This document shows positions 1 to 11,052 of a stretch of 64,000 nt of DNA, piece by piece; the stretch's first letter is position 1, and each line of letters opens with the position of its first letter. Under the pieces are notes generated by a model. That model had not been told where the DNA came from. It ran no database searches and saw nothing but the letters and a program-made list of their open reading frames with translations. The translations under genes and the position numbers were made by a program. Location: positions 35,643,001 to 35,707,000 of the forward strand of contig CM056726.1 of assembly GCA_029844215.1 (NCBI GenBank), given 5' to 3'. The DNA comes from Przewalskia tangutica. Taxonomy: Eukaryota; Streptophyta; Magnoliopsida; Solanales; Solanaceae.

Positions 1-224
1 ATAAATGCATGTTTTATCATTTTCTGCCTTAACAGTTACGCACTAATTTTTTCTTAAGCTTTAGCCTGCAGGTACCTTAATTTACAAGAGCATGAGCGCA
101 ATGTGGAATTTTCTCTTACAGCGTGCTGAGACAATTTGTTGGGGAGGCAGACTTCCCAACAAAGGGCAAAAGCGGCCTCGAACGTCGATCCACTCTCCTT
201 CAGCATCCCGCAACATCACAATAA

Positions 225-1000
225 CTCAGTGTCATCATAATTCGACACTGGAACGAATTCTAAATCTGAGTCAGTCTACCTATAATTTTCTAATATCACA
301 ACAACCCCAATGTCATCAGAATTCGACATTGAGACAAATTTTGAAACCACATCATCCTTGTCTTTAACAGTGTCACAGTAGTCCAGTGTCATCATAATTC
401 GACACTGAGACAAAATTTTGAATCTGTATCAGCCTTACCTTTAATTTTCTAGTGCCACAACAACCCAATGCCATCATAATTCGACACTGGGACAAATTTT
501 TAAACCTATGTCAGTCCGTTTTTTAGCATTATAGTAACACAGTGTCATCATAATTTGACAATGGGACAAATTTTGAACTCTCTTCTGCCTCGTTTATAAT
601 CTTCTAGCATCATAACAACCCAATGTCATCATAATTCGACACTGGAACAAATTTTGAATTTGCATCTGTCCCGCTTTTAATTTTTTAGCACTACAAAAAC
701 TCAGTGTCATCATAATTTGACACTAGAACACAAATTTCGAATCTGCATCAGTCGTTCTTTAATTTTCCAACACCAACAACCCAGTGTCATTTTCTATCAT
801 CGCAGTCACCCAGTGTCATCATAATTCGATACTAGGACAAAATTGTGAATCTGCATCTGTCTTGACCCTTAATATTCTAGCATCGCAGCAACTCAGTGTC
901 ATCATAATTTGACACTGGGACAAATTTTGAATCTGTGTCCGCCCCGCCTTTAAATGTTTAGCATCACAGTAGCCCAATGTCATCATAATTCTCTGGCATA
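225..1000 (+). repeat. Tandem array of about 75-82 bp units with a conserved hairpin
   Basis: About eleven degenerate units start near 227, 308, 384, 466, 540, 622, 702, 782, 810, 892 and 975. Each has the core CAGTGTC, about ten bases, then GACACTG, followed by GGACAAATTTTGAATCTG and a TTTAATTTTCTAGCA-like spacer. The two arms are complementary, so a transcript could fold a 7-9 bp stem in each unit. Units at 782 and 975 are truncated or lack the second arm. A shorter version of the same array occurs at 18826-19050. Confidence 0.85.
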
Positions 1001-1125
1001 AAAAATTTCTACCTATTCTTGAAAAAATCCGTTTGCCCACGCATTTTTTAATCTTCGTTCTAATTTCGATGATCGTTGACTATAAGTCAACGTCTTTGTC
1101 TGAAAACTCTTTCATCGTCTCCAAT

Positions 1126-1139
1126 CAAAGAGGGACAAG
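1126..1139 (+). other. Polypurine tract of the left Ogre-like element
   Basis: CAAAGAGGGACAAG sits immediately before the LTR start at 1141. The same purine run (CAAAGAGGGAC) precedes the other Ogre-like 3' LTR at 19145-19155. Position and composition fit the primer for plus-strand DNA synthesis. Confidence 0.7.
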
Positions 1140-1140
1140 T

Positions 1141-3817
1141 TGTTGACACCCAATTTTGACCCTCTCTTCTAATTATTTACTGCCAAATTAAACTATTTTT
1201 TTTACACCGCAAAAACAATTTTAATAATAATATACTACAATCATTTCTACTAAACCCCTAAGTTTCTACCCAACCAAAAACAATACACAGCCCAAACCTT
1301 TTTCATTCCCTTAAATTGTTACCTAAATCAGTCCTTCCCAGGCCCAAAACATCGAAGCCCAGTCGCCCCCACTGCCCAGACCCCTCTCTTCCTCCTTATT
1401 ATTATCGACCCGCAGCCTAAACCCAGCAAGCCCAATTCCTCAATTCTATTTCATTCATCTTCCCACATATCCCAAACCCAAAACCAACGAACCCTAGAAA
1501 ACTATCACCAATCGGCGATGCACACTCGCAACCACGGGATTCTCGTCGGATTTTGCGGAAGGAAAATCTGGCCATATCATTACCACGCATTACAACCCAA
1601 ATAAGCCTTTCCTTGGTAAAAAACGTCCATAAATCATTCTCCAAAAACATACCAAAAAAGATAACGGTGAAACCATTCGAATATCAGAAAAAATCCTTCG
1701 AATATCAGTCGAACACCAGTCAAGAACCGAAGAAAGAACTATCAAAAACTTCTATTTTTCTTGCAAATCAAATTTTCCAGAGCATAAAAGCCCAAACCTT
1801 CAAAGCGAAAAATCAACCAAAAAGCTTCATCCCCTTTCAATCGCATAGCAACAAAACTCCGAGTGGATCGATGACTTGATACGCTGCCTCAGTTCGCTGT
1901 CCGAAGAAGGTAAATTTATCACCCTTTCATCTTAGATTTCGTTTGCTATGGTATACTTGATATGTAGTTGGGTATGATTGCTTAAGCATATGCTAAATGA
2001 TAAGAATATCTTTTTATACGTATTAAGTCAATTACTAAACTTGTTTAGTTAATATGGATTGTTGTTAATGCTCGTAAATGGGATTATCGATGTGTTCAGG
2101 CCTATACTAGCATTTTTTGTGTGTTTGTGCATATGATTAAATGAATTAGCGATTGTTCGAGTCTATGAGATTAATTGTTGAACATGTCGATTAAGAATTG
2201 ATGTTAGTTTAGGATCGATAAATGTATCAGTATTGTCCCTCCAATCACTCTTTTGTTCTGTTTGAATGAGTGGGATGATAGTTATTTAAGGTCCTGCCTT
2301 CTAAAATAGTTGGCTGCTAGTTTATGTCAAAGATTATTCATTCTTCTTTCATGGAAAATATAAGTACTGCCCCTAAATGTGTTGAGATACAAGTTAATTG
2401 ACTGATCACCCCCCTTATTTATAACATGCTTGTGAAAACTAGTTGGTGAAATGTTTAAAGGGTAAATGAATGCAAAGTTATAGTCATGTCTTAAAACTTA
2501 GTTCCATTTCCATTCCGGTCCCTCTACAACTATTACCCTTTTAGAACACTTCCATGCCATCCTGTCAGTCTCCTATATAACTGTTTGTATGCTGAAATTG
2601 ACTATGTCAGTGTGTGTTGTATTTCATATCATACCCTACCTTCATCCATGTATGTTAGAGTCTGTTCAAGTGATTTTGAAGCAGTTATCATGTTAGATGT
2701 GGTTTATTTTAATAAAGTCTCAGACTGTTAGTTGATATGGTGCCCAAAATTCTGATTTGGAACTTATTAAGTGAATGAATTGGTTAATGTGCTACTATAA
2801 TCACCATTGTGCTAGTGTATTCTCTGTGAAGTTTGGGCTTGAATCATGGCTTATGCATACCGAGGCCAATTGTTTAATTTGGATTTCAGAATACTTATTT
2901 GTTGGGTCTGTCATTGGCAGCATGTGTGTATGTGTGTTAATTTGCACCTGCGTATACTTATTTATCTTTTTGCGCATGATAAAAAATTAGAGTGTTTCCT
3001 AATCCTTATTTTTCTTATCTTTTTACATGAAACACATCGGAGCCGAATGAAGAGTATCATTGCGAGACTCATCGCGACTTTCATCAAATGAAGACCCATA
3101 TCTATGTGCATCCATATCCGCATCAGAAATTTTATAACCACATGCGGAATGGCATCGTCATTCTCACGAGTTATCTTTATTGATTTCCTATCCTGCCCCA
3201 TTCATTTATTGTAAATTAATTATCTAACGCTGCACTAATTAGTAGAATACTTAGAATAGTTAAACCTTGAATCAAGAGATTAGAAAGTAATTTAATACTA
3301 GAAATTTATTTCCCCTTTAGTTAATTATTTTAGGTTTGCCATACATTGTTTAAGTTATACTAAACCACTTAATAATCTTCACTCGCTTAACTATTCATGT
3401 AGCTAAGATATTATTTGTTACCTGATTCCTAATCCATTTTCTTATAAACTCTTTTAACATTCATATAGGAAAATTATTTTAGACACTTCACATGCTAGGC
3501 CTATTTTAAACATGCATTTATTTTAACATAATGATTAACCTAGGTTTGAACGGACAACCGCAAGTTAGTGGATCTTAGAGGGTGTCTAACCCCTTTCCTC
3601 TAGATTAATAAAGAACTCTTGCCCAGAATCTCACATAGTTTAGCAGACCATTAAATGGAGTTAGTGTTGACTTTACTTAGTTGACATTTAGGTGTCCTAA
3701 TTCACCCAAATAATTAGGTGGCGACTTCGCGAACCCTTTTAACACCTTTTTGCACTTTATTTTTTAGATAGGCAGGATTTGCTGAATATAATGTTGCGGT
3801 AAAAAATGGGTGCGACA
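1141..3817 (+). mobile_element. 3' LTR of the left Ogre/Tat-like retrotransposon
   Basis: The LTR begins TGTTGACACCC and ends GGGTGCGACA, giving TG...CA termini over 2677 bp. It shares long blocks with 12543-14684 and 21606-23318, for example the segment around 1868-1925 with 13705-13760 and the CCTAGGTTTGAACGG block near 3540 with 21315. A conserved AATAAA at 3607-3612 lies in the shared 3' block and may be the polyadenylation signal. The LTR contains no coding sequence; its short ORFs match no recognisable protein. The next base starts hAT-derived DNA without a complete hAT terminus, suggesting this element landed inside that hAT's terminal repeat. Confidence 0.8.
3607..3612 (+). promoter_or_regulatory. 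Candidate polyadenylation signal in Ogre-like LTR
   Basis: AATAAA lies inside a block conserved with the 3' LTR at 21383-21388; the third copy near 23080 reads AATAAG. Conservation in an otherwise diverged LTR supports a processing role. This is inferred from sequence only. Confidence 0.45.
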
Positions 3818-4385
3818 ACGGGACATGGTCTCGTCCCACCCGGACCCGGCCCGCCCCAGTCCCGCCAACCCGCCACGTTCCCGCCTCGATCCCACTCGAT
3901 CCCTTCCCTTTGCACAAAATAGTCACTGCACCAACGACCATTTTATATTTTGGCCGTTGTGCAACGACCATTTTTGGCTTCCCCCCTCCCCCTACCCCCT
4001 TAATATTTATTTTAATCCCTAAGTTATTATATTTACACTTTAACCTAATTTTCCAACTATAAATACATCATTTTCTCTTCATCTTTCTCACAAATCTTCC
4101 TACAATCTCCCTAATCTCTCAATCTATCTTCTACAAATCTACATTGTCTACTAAATATTCAATTTTATTTATTTATTTTGGAGTGAAGTTCGGAACTAGC
4201 TTGAGGATCTTCCATCGAGCAAAGTTTCAATTTTCGTCATCTCGATTACACGTCGACGTTACGTCAGCATTTGGTACATTCATTCCTTTATTAAATTATT
4301 ATTGTGTCTTTATTTTATTTAGCACACTTAATTTCATTATCTTTAACTATTTATTAGCATAATTAAAATGAAATGAATTAGAGGT

Positions 4386-6716
4386 ATGTTTAAGGGTAAG
4401 GCTTCTTCTTGTAGAGGTAACATGGGCAGGGGTACTTCTTCTAGTATTCATAGTCCTACTCCTAGATATGATAATTTTATTGATACTGAATATTTTCATA
4501 AAATACCATATGATTTAGACGAGCAGATATTTTCTGAAACTCAACAAGACTTTAATTTAGAAGATGTTCTAAATGATACACCCACTAATGTAGATGAAAC
4601 ACCCACTAGTGAACCTCCAACTGGAATGACTCCTATTCCCCCTAGTATGAGATTTATGCATGATTTTTTTGATAGGGACGTAGAGAATCAAATAGCTTTA
4701 TGTAAAATCCGTAAAGATGTTTGGAAATTTAAAATTAGAAAAGGTCAGGATGAGACCGAGGGTTTAATGAGACAAGAAAGGGATCACCTAGTTAGGTATT
4801 CCCAATACATGGCTGAAAAAGAGGGAGCGCAAGCGCTCTCTCCATCGGGACAATGTTCACATACTGTCCCAGATCAAGTACAAGGTCAAATTAACCCTAT
4901 GACGGGGGGAATTGTAGGCCCTAAATACGATAAACATAGAGATAGGGAAGCAATAGCAAAATTAGTTGTTGTCGAGGTTTTGCCTTTTTCATTTCCTTCA
5001 TCTCCTGGTTTATTCATTATATTAGAGAAATGTATAATCCTGCTTTTAAAGGTTTTTCTAGATCAACTGTTAAAAGAGATATATTTAAATTTACACATGA
5101 ATATCAACAGTATTTACGTTATTCATAATATCATTTTAATGGAAAAGTGGCTCTCACTTCTAATATAAGCCGTAGTACTAACGACAATGATTATTTAATA
5201 GTAAACTATCATTGGATAGATTATAAATGGTCTATGCAAAAACGTATTTTAGCGTATAGATATATAGATAGTAGGCACACTGGTCTTTTTATTTCAGAAA
5301 ATATTTATTCAGTTTGCCATTGTTACAGAATAACTGATAAAATTATGAGTATTACATTAGATAATGCTTCTTCTAATAATTCTGCTATTACAGTTTTAAA
5401 AGATGTTTTAACTCCATCTTTTCCAAATAATTTTCATATAAAATGTGTGTCATATTGAAAACTTAGTTGCAAAGGATGGTCTATTACTTTTTCAAGACAT
5501 TCTTGATAAAATACAATTTGCTATAAACTTTATTTTTTAAAATAATAGAATACAACAACAAAAAAATTATAAAAAAACTTGTCACGATTGACAACTACCG
5601 TATAGAAAAATTCCCGAAGAAGTACCCACTATGTGAAATTCTTTATATGAACAACTAATTATTGCTTATGATTATAGAAGTCCTATAACTTTATTTTGTA
5701 ACGCTCATGATTAAAATTCAACTGATATGCTTGTAGATAACGATTGGAAAAAAAATTCGAACTTATTGTATTTCTAGAGAATGTTTTTCAAGAAACAAAA
5801 GAATTTTTCGGTATATATTATCCTACTATTTCAACTATGTTGTTTTATATAACTCTAATATTTTCACTGCTTAGTGAATATATGAAAAAACCAGCTTATA
5901 AGGCAGCTATTAAAAATGTTTATCAAAATTAAAAAAAAATATTCCTATTCCCACTATTTATATTATTGGTGTTGTATTAAATCCGACTATTAAAATAGAC
6001 GATTGTAAATCACTTATTGAAACTATTTATGAATGTATAACATTACTACCACCTCCAACTCCCAAAAATTCAAATGACCCACCACCTATTGAACAAACGA
6101 AAGATGAAGTGTTGTCTAGAATAGAAGACGAATGCAAAAAAATATATAGGTATTACCAACAAGAAAGTGCTAGCAATCAACCGGCTTCCATACTATCTTC
6201 TTCTTCAATACAACCTCAAAAAAAACATGTTATTTCTGCGGCTAGTATTGAAAGCCTTAGAAATAGAATGTGTGGTGGTAACACTACTAACCAAATTAAC
6301 GAGTTTGATGTTTTTGTTTTGCAGGGTGTTGTACCAAGCGCTTCAATGAAGGGCGTGAAGACTTGGCCAAATCTTTGGAGGTGAATGAGAAGACCTTTCC
6401 GACACTTTCAATGATGACCCGGGATGTTTTGAACATTCAAGCGTCATCAACGGCGTCTGAAAGCGCTTTTTCTGCCGGCAGATTTCAAATAGGAGAGCAC
6501 AGACACTCATTAGCCTGAGACAACTTGGAGATTGTAGTATTATTCAGAGATTGGATACGAGCGGAGTAAAGAAGGTTTGGTCAACCAGAGATCAACGAAG
6601 AAGAAGACGAAAACTACATCTTATCTGAAGGTGGTGGAAGCGACGTGGAGCAATTTGACCAAACAATACCAATTCCAACCAAAGAACCACAAGACATTGT
6701 GAAGAAACTAGAATAA
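4386..6716 (+). pseudogene. zf-BED hAT transposase pseudogene (RICESLEEPER-like)
   Basis: hAT transposases cut and paste their own element in the nucleus. They have an N-terminal BED zinc finger, an RNase H-like catalytic core and a C-terminal dimerisation region. The first 195 codons are open and align with the related protein on the minus strand at 49295-50165, sharing IPPSMR, VPDQVQGQINPMTGG and GPKYDKH. The BED finger is degraded: the related copy has CKTC and a later HKALH, where this one has CKIR and no clear histidines. Past about codon 200 the frame is broken by several frameshifts and stops, with recognisable pieces at 5342-5455 (a SITLDNASSN motif), 5744-5930 and 6109-6384. The dimerisation motif SESAFSAGRFQIGEH lies near 6455-6500, and the tail ends at TAA 6714-6716. 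It is not expected to make a functional transposase. Confidence 0.8.
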
Positions 6717-6909
6717 GTGTTTTCAAATTGGTAATTTTTTTAATTGCAATTTTACTATGTCATTTGCAACTTTTGAACAACACCACAAAGTTGTAATTTT
6801 GACAATTGTATCTGTATTACAAAAAAATAGTATTTCATGAAATAATATAAGAGACACAAAAACAGCATTGGAATATTTTTATTACACTATCTTGTTCAAT
6901 TATTGAGTT

Positions 6910-6911
<2 letters not shown>

Positions 6912-6943
<32 letters not shown>
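6912..6943. repeat. (TA)n microsatellite
   Basis: An uninterrupted run of about sixteen TA dinucleotides in the 3' non-coding part of the left hAT element. Confidence 0.95.
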
Positions 6944-6946
<3 letters not shown>

Positions 6947-7138
6947 ACTTTTTAAAATTAAGTGCTAAAAAAAATCTCGCCCCGACCCGATCTCGTCCCG
7001 CGAGGAACGGTACCCTTTTCTGACGGGACCGGAACCGGGATGGGACATCGACAAATCCCTCTAGTCCCGTCGGGGACCAATCCCGCCACACCCCCATCCC
7101 GCCAAGCCCTCCCCAACCCGACCCGTTGGCCATCCCTA

Positions 7139-7315
7139 CGAATGAGTACGCTGATTTGTTGAGGTCATGGTTGTTGTTTTCTATGCATGCATGACCGAAA
7201 TCTAGTTCTAATTTTCTCCCAAAGCATTAAAGCAACCACTTTTCTTTAATTAAATAGACATTTGGTCATAGATATTACTCCTATTTATAAATATAACTAG
7301 CAGGATGTTGTCCGT
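7139..7315. other. Short unassigned segment between hAT and CACTA ends
   Basis: This 177 bp stretch lies between the hAT right terminus and the CACTA terminus. I recognise no gene, repeat or RNA in it. It may be part of the older host locus. Confidence 0.5.
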
Positions 7316-8214
7316 CACTACAAGAAAAATGACCTACGGTGACGGTTAAAAACTGTCATCTGAAGGGGTGGATGACGGTTTCTGTAAGTGTCATTGTAGA
7401 CACTCTCACAAATAGATGACGGTTTCACCAACTGTCACAACATGTGACGGGAAAAAACCATCACAGATTTGCTCGATGACTTTGACTATTTTCCAGTAAT
7501 TGCTCGTCGACTTTGATTATTTTCTGATTTTTTTAAAAAAAACATTCCGGGTATTTAAAAATTGTGGCGGTAAAATATTTGAATTTATCAATTTAATATT
7601 TATTTTTGGTGGAAATTTTTTAAATAGAATTTAATTTTAATTAATTTAATTAATTATAAAAAAAATTGCGAAAAAATTAATTTTTGCGTATTTTTTTATT
7701 TAATAATTAATTTTTTTTAAAAAATTTTCAATGATAGTTAAATTGGTGGAAAAATATCATATTGTAACTAAAATGTAACTAATTAATCAAATCATTTTAA
7801 TACACAATATTAAAACATTTACGAATTGTTTTACAAAACAAAATGTTTTCAAATGTAACCAAAACAAAATGTTCCCATAAACGACCAAAGTACAAATATT
7901 ATCCAACCATCATGAAGGTGACACAACTTTTGTAGTACGGAGAATCTTTGAAAAATGATGCGCCCACTCAATCCGGACCTCATCAAGCTCATGCTGTGAA
8001 AATACTTCTTTTTCCATTGTACTGTTAAACATAATAGAGATCAATTAAAATTTCTAATCATAATTAGGTCATTCTAATGTAACTACATTCAAATATAATT
8101 CAACATGCTAGATCAATTATAATACACAATAGAGATCAATTAAAGTATATATAGACAAGTACATAAACAACAAATAATGTTAGATACTTACATTTTTTTT
8201 GCAACAGAGATAAA
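7316..8214 (-). mobile_element. CACTA (En/Spm) transposon end, truncated
   Basis: CACTACAAGAAAAATGACC at 7316 is a classic CACTA terminal repeat. It is followed by subterminal motifs of the TGACGGTTT type in both orientations (7341, 7371, 7410, 7445). The opposite terminus is not seen before the Athila-like LTR at 8215, so the element is truncated or interrupted there. A probable terminal exon on the minus strand at 7910-8021 fits a CACTA coding end near this terminus. The AT-rich 7540-7760 stretch shows nothing else. Confidence 0.75.
7910..8021 (-). pseudogene. Probable last exon of a CACTA-encoded protein
   Basis: On the minus strand an open frame begins just after an acceptor-like TTTAACAG and ends at a stop at 7910-7912. 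It encodes a short C-terminus with the motifs EVFSQHELDEVR and EWAHHFSK. Upstream, the minus strand shows a donor-like GTAAGTATCTAAC at 8191-8179, giving a candidate 170-base intron. The position, about 600 bp inside a CACTA terminus and reading toward it, fits the end of a CACTA second gene or its C-terminal protease-like domain. I cannot name the domain from so short a piece. The rest of the gene is missing, so it is treated as a fragment. Confidence 0.4.
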
Positions 8215-9301
8215 TGTTAACTCTGTTTTAGTACTGTTTTAGAAGATGTTTTAGGGTGTCGTTTATGTCTCTTCTAGTTGTTTTGTACATTATTATGCAT
8301 TTTGTTGTGTGTTTTCAGGTTTAAACGATTCAGATAGGATGAGGCGAATTCAAAGGAAATAGGCGATTATTGAGGATAAAAATGCATATCTTGTCACAAG
8401 AGATAAGTCAAAGAAGCGTTGAGAAGCTCAGGAAGCAATTTAAACAAAATTACAATGTCAACCGCACGGGGTCTAGAAGGCTAATTTGCTGAAGTTTCTC
8501 GGATTTAGAGTTGCGAGGAAGCAATTCCAGACACAGATTGTTCAAGTTCTTTCTTTTCTTTCTTTAATTCAGTTCATGTTGGATTTTAAGTTAATTAGCG
8601 TTCTTAGCATGTCTATGAGCTAATTACTTTTAGGGTTTTCAATCGAATCACTTGAAACTCTTTCATAATTTAATGCATTGTTAGTGATTTCTTCTTCTTC
8701 TATTAAGATCTATTCAACTTGTGTTTATTGAATGATAATTAACTGACTATTAGTTGTCATTACTTATATGATTTCACAATGAAATCTGAAAATGGAGATT
8801 TGAATATGCTATAGTTGATTAGACGTATGTTTAATCTTGAACGACAGTATCACGATTGCATGTGTAGTGTTTAGGTTATTGATCTTAATCCTCCTATGTG
8901 GTAGAATTTATCATAGAAATATAGAAAATTCCCACTTAAGTTGAGTTTTTATATGTCCTAACCGGAATATAGAACATCTCCATTAACCTGTTATCTTAAT
9001 AAGAAAAAGATTCATTAGTCTTGCATTAACAAGTGATAGAGTGAATAGTTGAAGAGATTGGAAACCCTAATTACCTTCATAACTAAATTAAACTCCAAGT
9101 ATTATCATCCTTAGTTTATTCTTGCTTAGTTGTTAGTTCTTAGTTTAGAAACCAACACTCATTAACGCTTGTCAAATAGAAATTAAAGATTCGTTAATCG
9201 GTACTTGATAATTCAGTATTTGTGCACGATACTCGGTCTTACCGAGATTATTACTACATTGTGATACGTTCACTTGCGTAGCATATAGAAAAATCGCAAC
9301 A
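8215..9301 (+). repeat. 5' LTR of the Athila-like element
   Basis: TGTTAA at 8215 and GCAACA ending at 9301 give TGTT...AACA inverted ends over 1087 bp, with the tRNA primer site seven bases further on. I saw no second copy in the window, so the boundaries rest on the termini and the primer site. Nothing coding is visible inside. Confidence 0.7.
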
Positions 9302-9307
9302 AGTTTT

Positions 9308-9325
9308 TGGCGCCGTTGCCGGGGA
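9308..9325 (+). other. Primer binding site, tRNA-Asp type
   Basis: TGGCGCCGTTGCCGGGGA matches the primer site used by Athila-type plant elements, complementary to the 3' end of tRNA-Asp. It lies six bases after the LTR end. Confidence 0.85.
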
Positions 9326-9551
9326 CTGAAATTTTATCAATATCGAAGTAACTAATCTTATTTCTAATTTGTTTTTTTTAAATAACACATTTTTGCCTTG
9401 ATCTGTTTGTATTGTTTTTTTTTTATCAATTTCATGGAGCTTGTTTATACGAAGCAGAAGAGGAGCAGACAACCTTGTTCCTCTGAATCCAGAGAATGAG
9501 AAGGCTTGCAAGCAGAACAGAAAGAATAAACGAATTGCTGACTCAACCGCG

Positions 9552-10985
9552 ATGGAAAATCAACATCTTAATAATGGGTTGAATGAAAGAGTACCGACAG
9601 ATATAATATAGCAAGTCCCGAATCCTGTCGCAAGAAGCTTAAGGGACTATATTTTGCCAACTGTTACTCGCGTGAAAACATGCATAAGGCCATCACATGT
9701 GGAAGCCAACAATTTTGAGATTAAGCCATCAATCTTGCATAAGGTCCAGGGCACAGTTCAGTTTAGGGGGTTGCCTTCAGAAGATCCGCACATGCATTTA
9801 GTGAACTTCTTGGAATTGTGTGCGACCATTAAATACAATGGTGTTACTGATGATGCCATTAGGTTGAGGCTCTTCCCATTTTCACTCAGGGGCCGAGCTA
9901 AAAGCTGGTTGAACTCTCTCCAAGCAAATTCAATTACTACTTGGCAAGATTTGGCACAGAAATTTCTTGCCAAGTTATTTCCTCCATCAAAGGCTGCAAA
10001 GTTAAGAGGAGAAGTGAATATTTTTTATCAGCTTGATGGGGATTCCTTATATGATGCTTGGGAGAGATTTAAGAAGATGCAAAAGAGATGTTCTCACCAT
10101 GGGATTGAACAATGGATGTTAGTCCATAATTTTTATAATAGTTTATGTGGTACTATTCGTACCATAATTGATGCAGCTGATGGGGGAACATTCATGAGCA
10201 AGAGTGCTAATGAGGCACATGAGCTGTTTGAGGACATGACAACGAATAACCACCAGTGGTTTGATGAAAGATCGATCAATAGCAGAAAGATGGCTGGAGT
10301 TCATGAGTTAGATGCTATCACTGCGTTGAATGCTCATGTTGCTTCTTTGACAAAGCAATTGCAACAGAGTACTATTACTGCAAATGTTGTTCAAATGCAG
10401 ATTCGATGTGACATTTGTGGGGGACCACACACTTTTGATCATTGCACAACAGTGGATCCCAACAATATACCTATGGAGCAAGCACAAGTTCAGGCATTTG
10501 GAAATTTTCAGAAGCCTTACAACAATCCATTCTCCAGCACTTATAATCCTGGGTGGAGGAATCACCCTAACTTTTTACGGAGAAACGACCAAGGCCAACA
10601 ACCACAGTTCCAAGGGCAGTACCAGCAGAGTAGTCCACAACAACCTATGAACCAAGCTTCACTTTATCAGCACTTTAGGCCACCAGCCCCACAAGAGAAG
10701 CCTGATGAATTGAGAGCAGCTTTGCTGACCCTCACCAATTCCCAAACTCAATTCATGACAGAGACTAGATCATCCATCAGGAATTTAGAGACACGGGTGG
10801 GACAACTGGCGAATATGTTAAACAACAGAACGCAGGGGAATCTCTTTAGCAATATTATTGTAAATCCAAGGGAGCAATGTCAAGCCATCACCTTGAGAAG
10901 TGGTAAGCTAGTTGAATCAATTGCACATCTACCATCTGTAGAGAAGACAGACAAATCCGGTGAAGCAGAAATTATTAAATTATAA
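9552..10985 (+). pseudogene. Athila-like gag with an in-frame amber stop
   Basis: This encodes the capsid-nucleocapsid precursor that packages element RNA in the cytoplasm. The first in-frame ATG of the family-like N-terminus is at 9552, but a TAG at 9609-9611 interrupts codon 20. The frame is then open to 10985, and the longest ATG-less open stretch is 443 codons from 9654. The Retrotrans_gag domain occupies roughly codons 40-200 of that stretch, with VEANNFEIKP, AIRLRLFPFSLRGRAKSWL and AQKFLAKLFPPSKAAKLRGE. A zinc-knuckle-like CDICGGPHTFDHC follows near residue 255, then a glutamine-rich linker. A coding-like stretch in the same frame extends upstream to about 9440 without an ATG. Normal elements continue into pol; here the frame closes and the remainder is gone. 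Confidence 0.85.
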
Positions 10986-11052
10986 ACAAAATTCTTTTGT
11001 TATTTGATATTTATATTAACTTTTTTGTTTTTCCCCCTCTTATAAGTCATAA

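Larger units (their letters stand above)
1..1140 (+). mobile_element. 3' UTR of an Ogre/Tat-like LTR retrotransposon (5' part outside window)
   Basis: Non-coding DNA that leads directly into an LTR starting TGTTGACACCC at 1141. Its first 80 bases resemble 17571-17650, which lies in the 3' UTR of the second Ogre-like element in this window. The shared layout is a pyrimidine-rich leader, then repeats built on CAGTGTC...GACACTG, then a block ending in a purine-rich tract. The gag-pol genes of this element must lie left of the window. The ORFs crossing it (92-367, 819-1040) match no protein I recognise and are repeat products. The Ogre/Tat assignment rests on LTR termini and 3' UTR style and not on coding sequence. 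Confidence 0.7.
3818..7138 (+). mobile_element. hAT DNA transposon, left end missing, degenerate
   Basis: Both ends carry the GC-rich (C/G)GGACC-type subterminal sequence typical of this hAT family. The right end reads CCCGTTGGCCATCCCTA, whose reverse complement TAGGGATGGCCAACGGG is a hAT-type terminal repeat. The left side starts within the terminal repeat at ACGGGACATGG, directly after the Ogre-like LTR end, so the outermost bases are absent from this window. The region 3940-4090 matches, in reverse complement, 50440-50600 of the second hAT element, including the block around CAACGACCATTTT. A decayed transposase gene fills the centre. No target duplication can be checked because the left terminus is out of view. 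Confidence 0.75.
8215..11050 (+). mobile_element. Truncated Athila-like Ty3 retrotransposon
   Basis: The piece contains a complete 5' LTR, a primer binding site and the gag gene, then stops. Protease, reverse transcriptase, integrase and a 3' LTR are all absent. The gag protein and the tRNA-Asp-type primer site both fit the Athila lineage. The right boundary is unclear: gag ends at 10985, about 70 bp of T-rich DNA follow, and a SINE begins near 11053. Deletion or a later rearrangement is the simplest explanation. Confidence 0.8.

Noticed and set aside
225..1000. Possible CRISPR-like or small-RNA cluster from regularly spaced palindromes
   Set aside because: The spacers are themselves repeated, and the array lies in the 3' UTR of an LTR element. 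A small-RNA role remains only a hypothesis and is listed as a finding.
9254..9511. Minus-strand ORF across the Athila-like LTR and primer site
   Set aside because: It overlaps the LTR end and primer site and has no recognisable domain.
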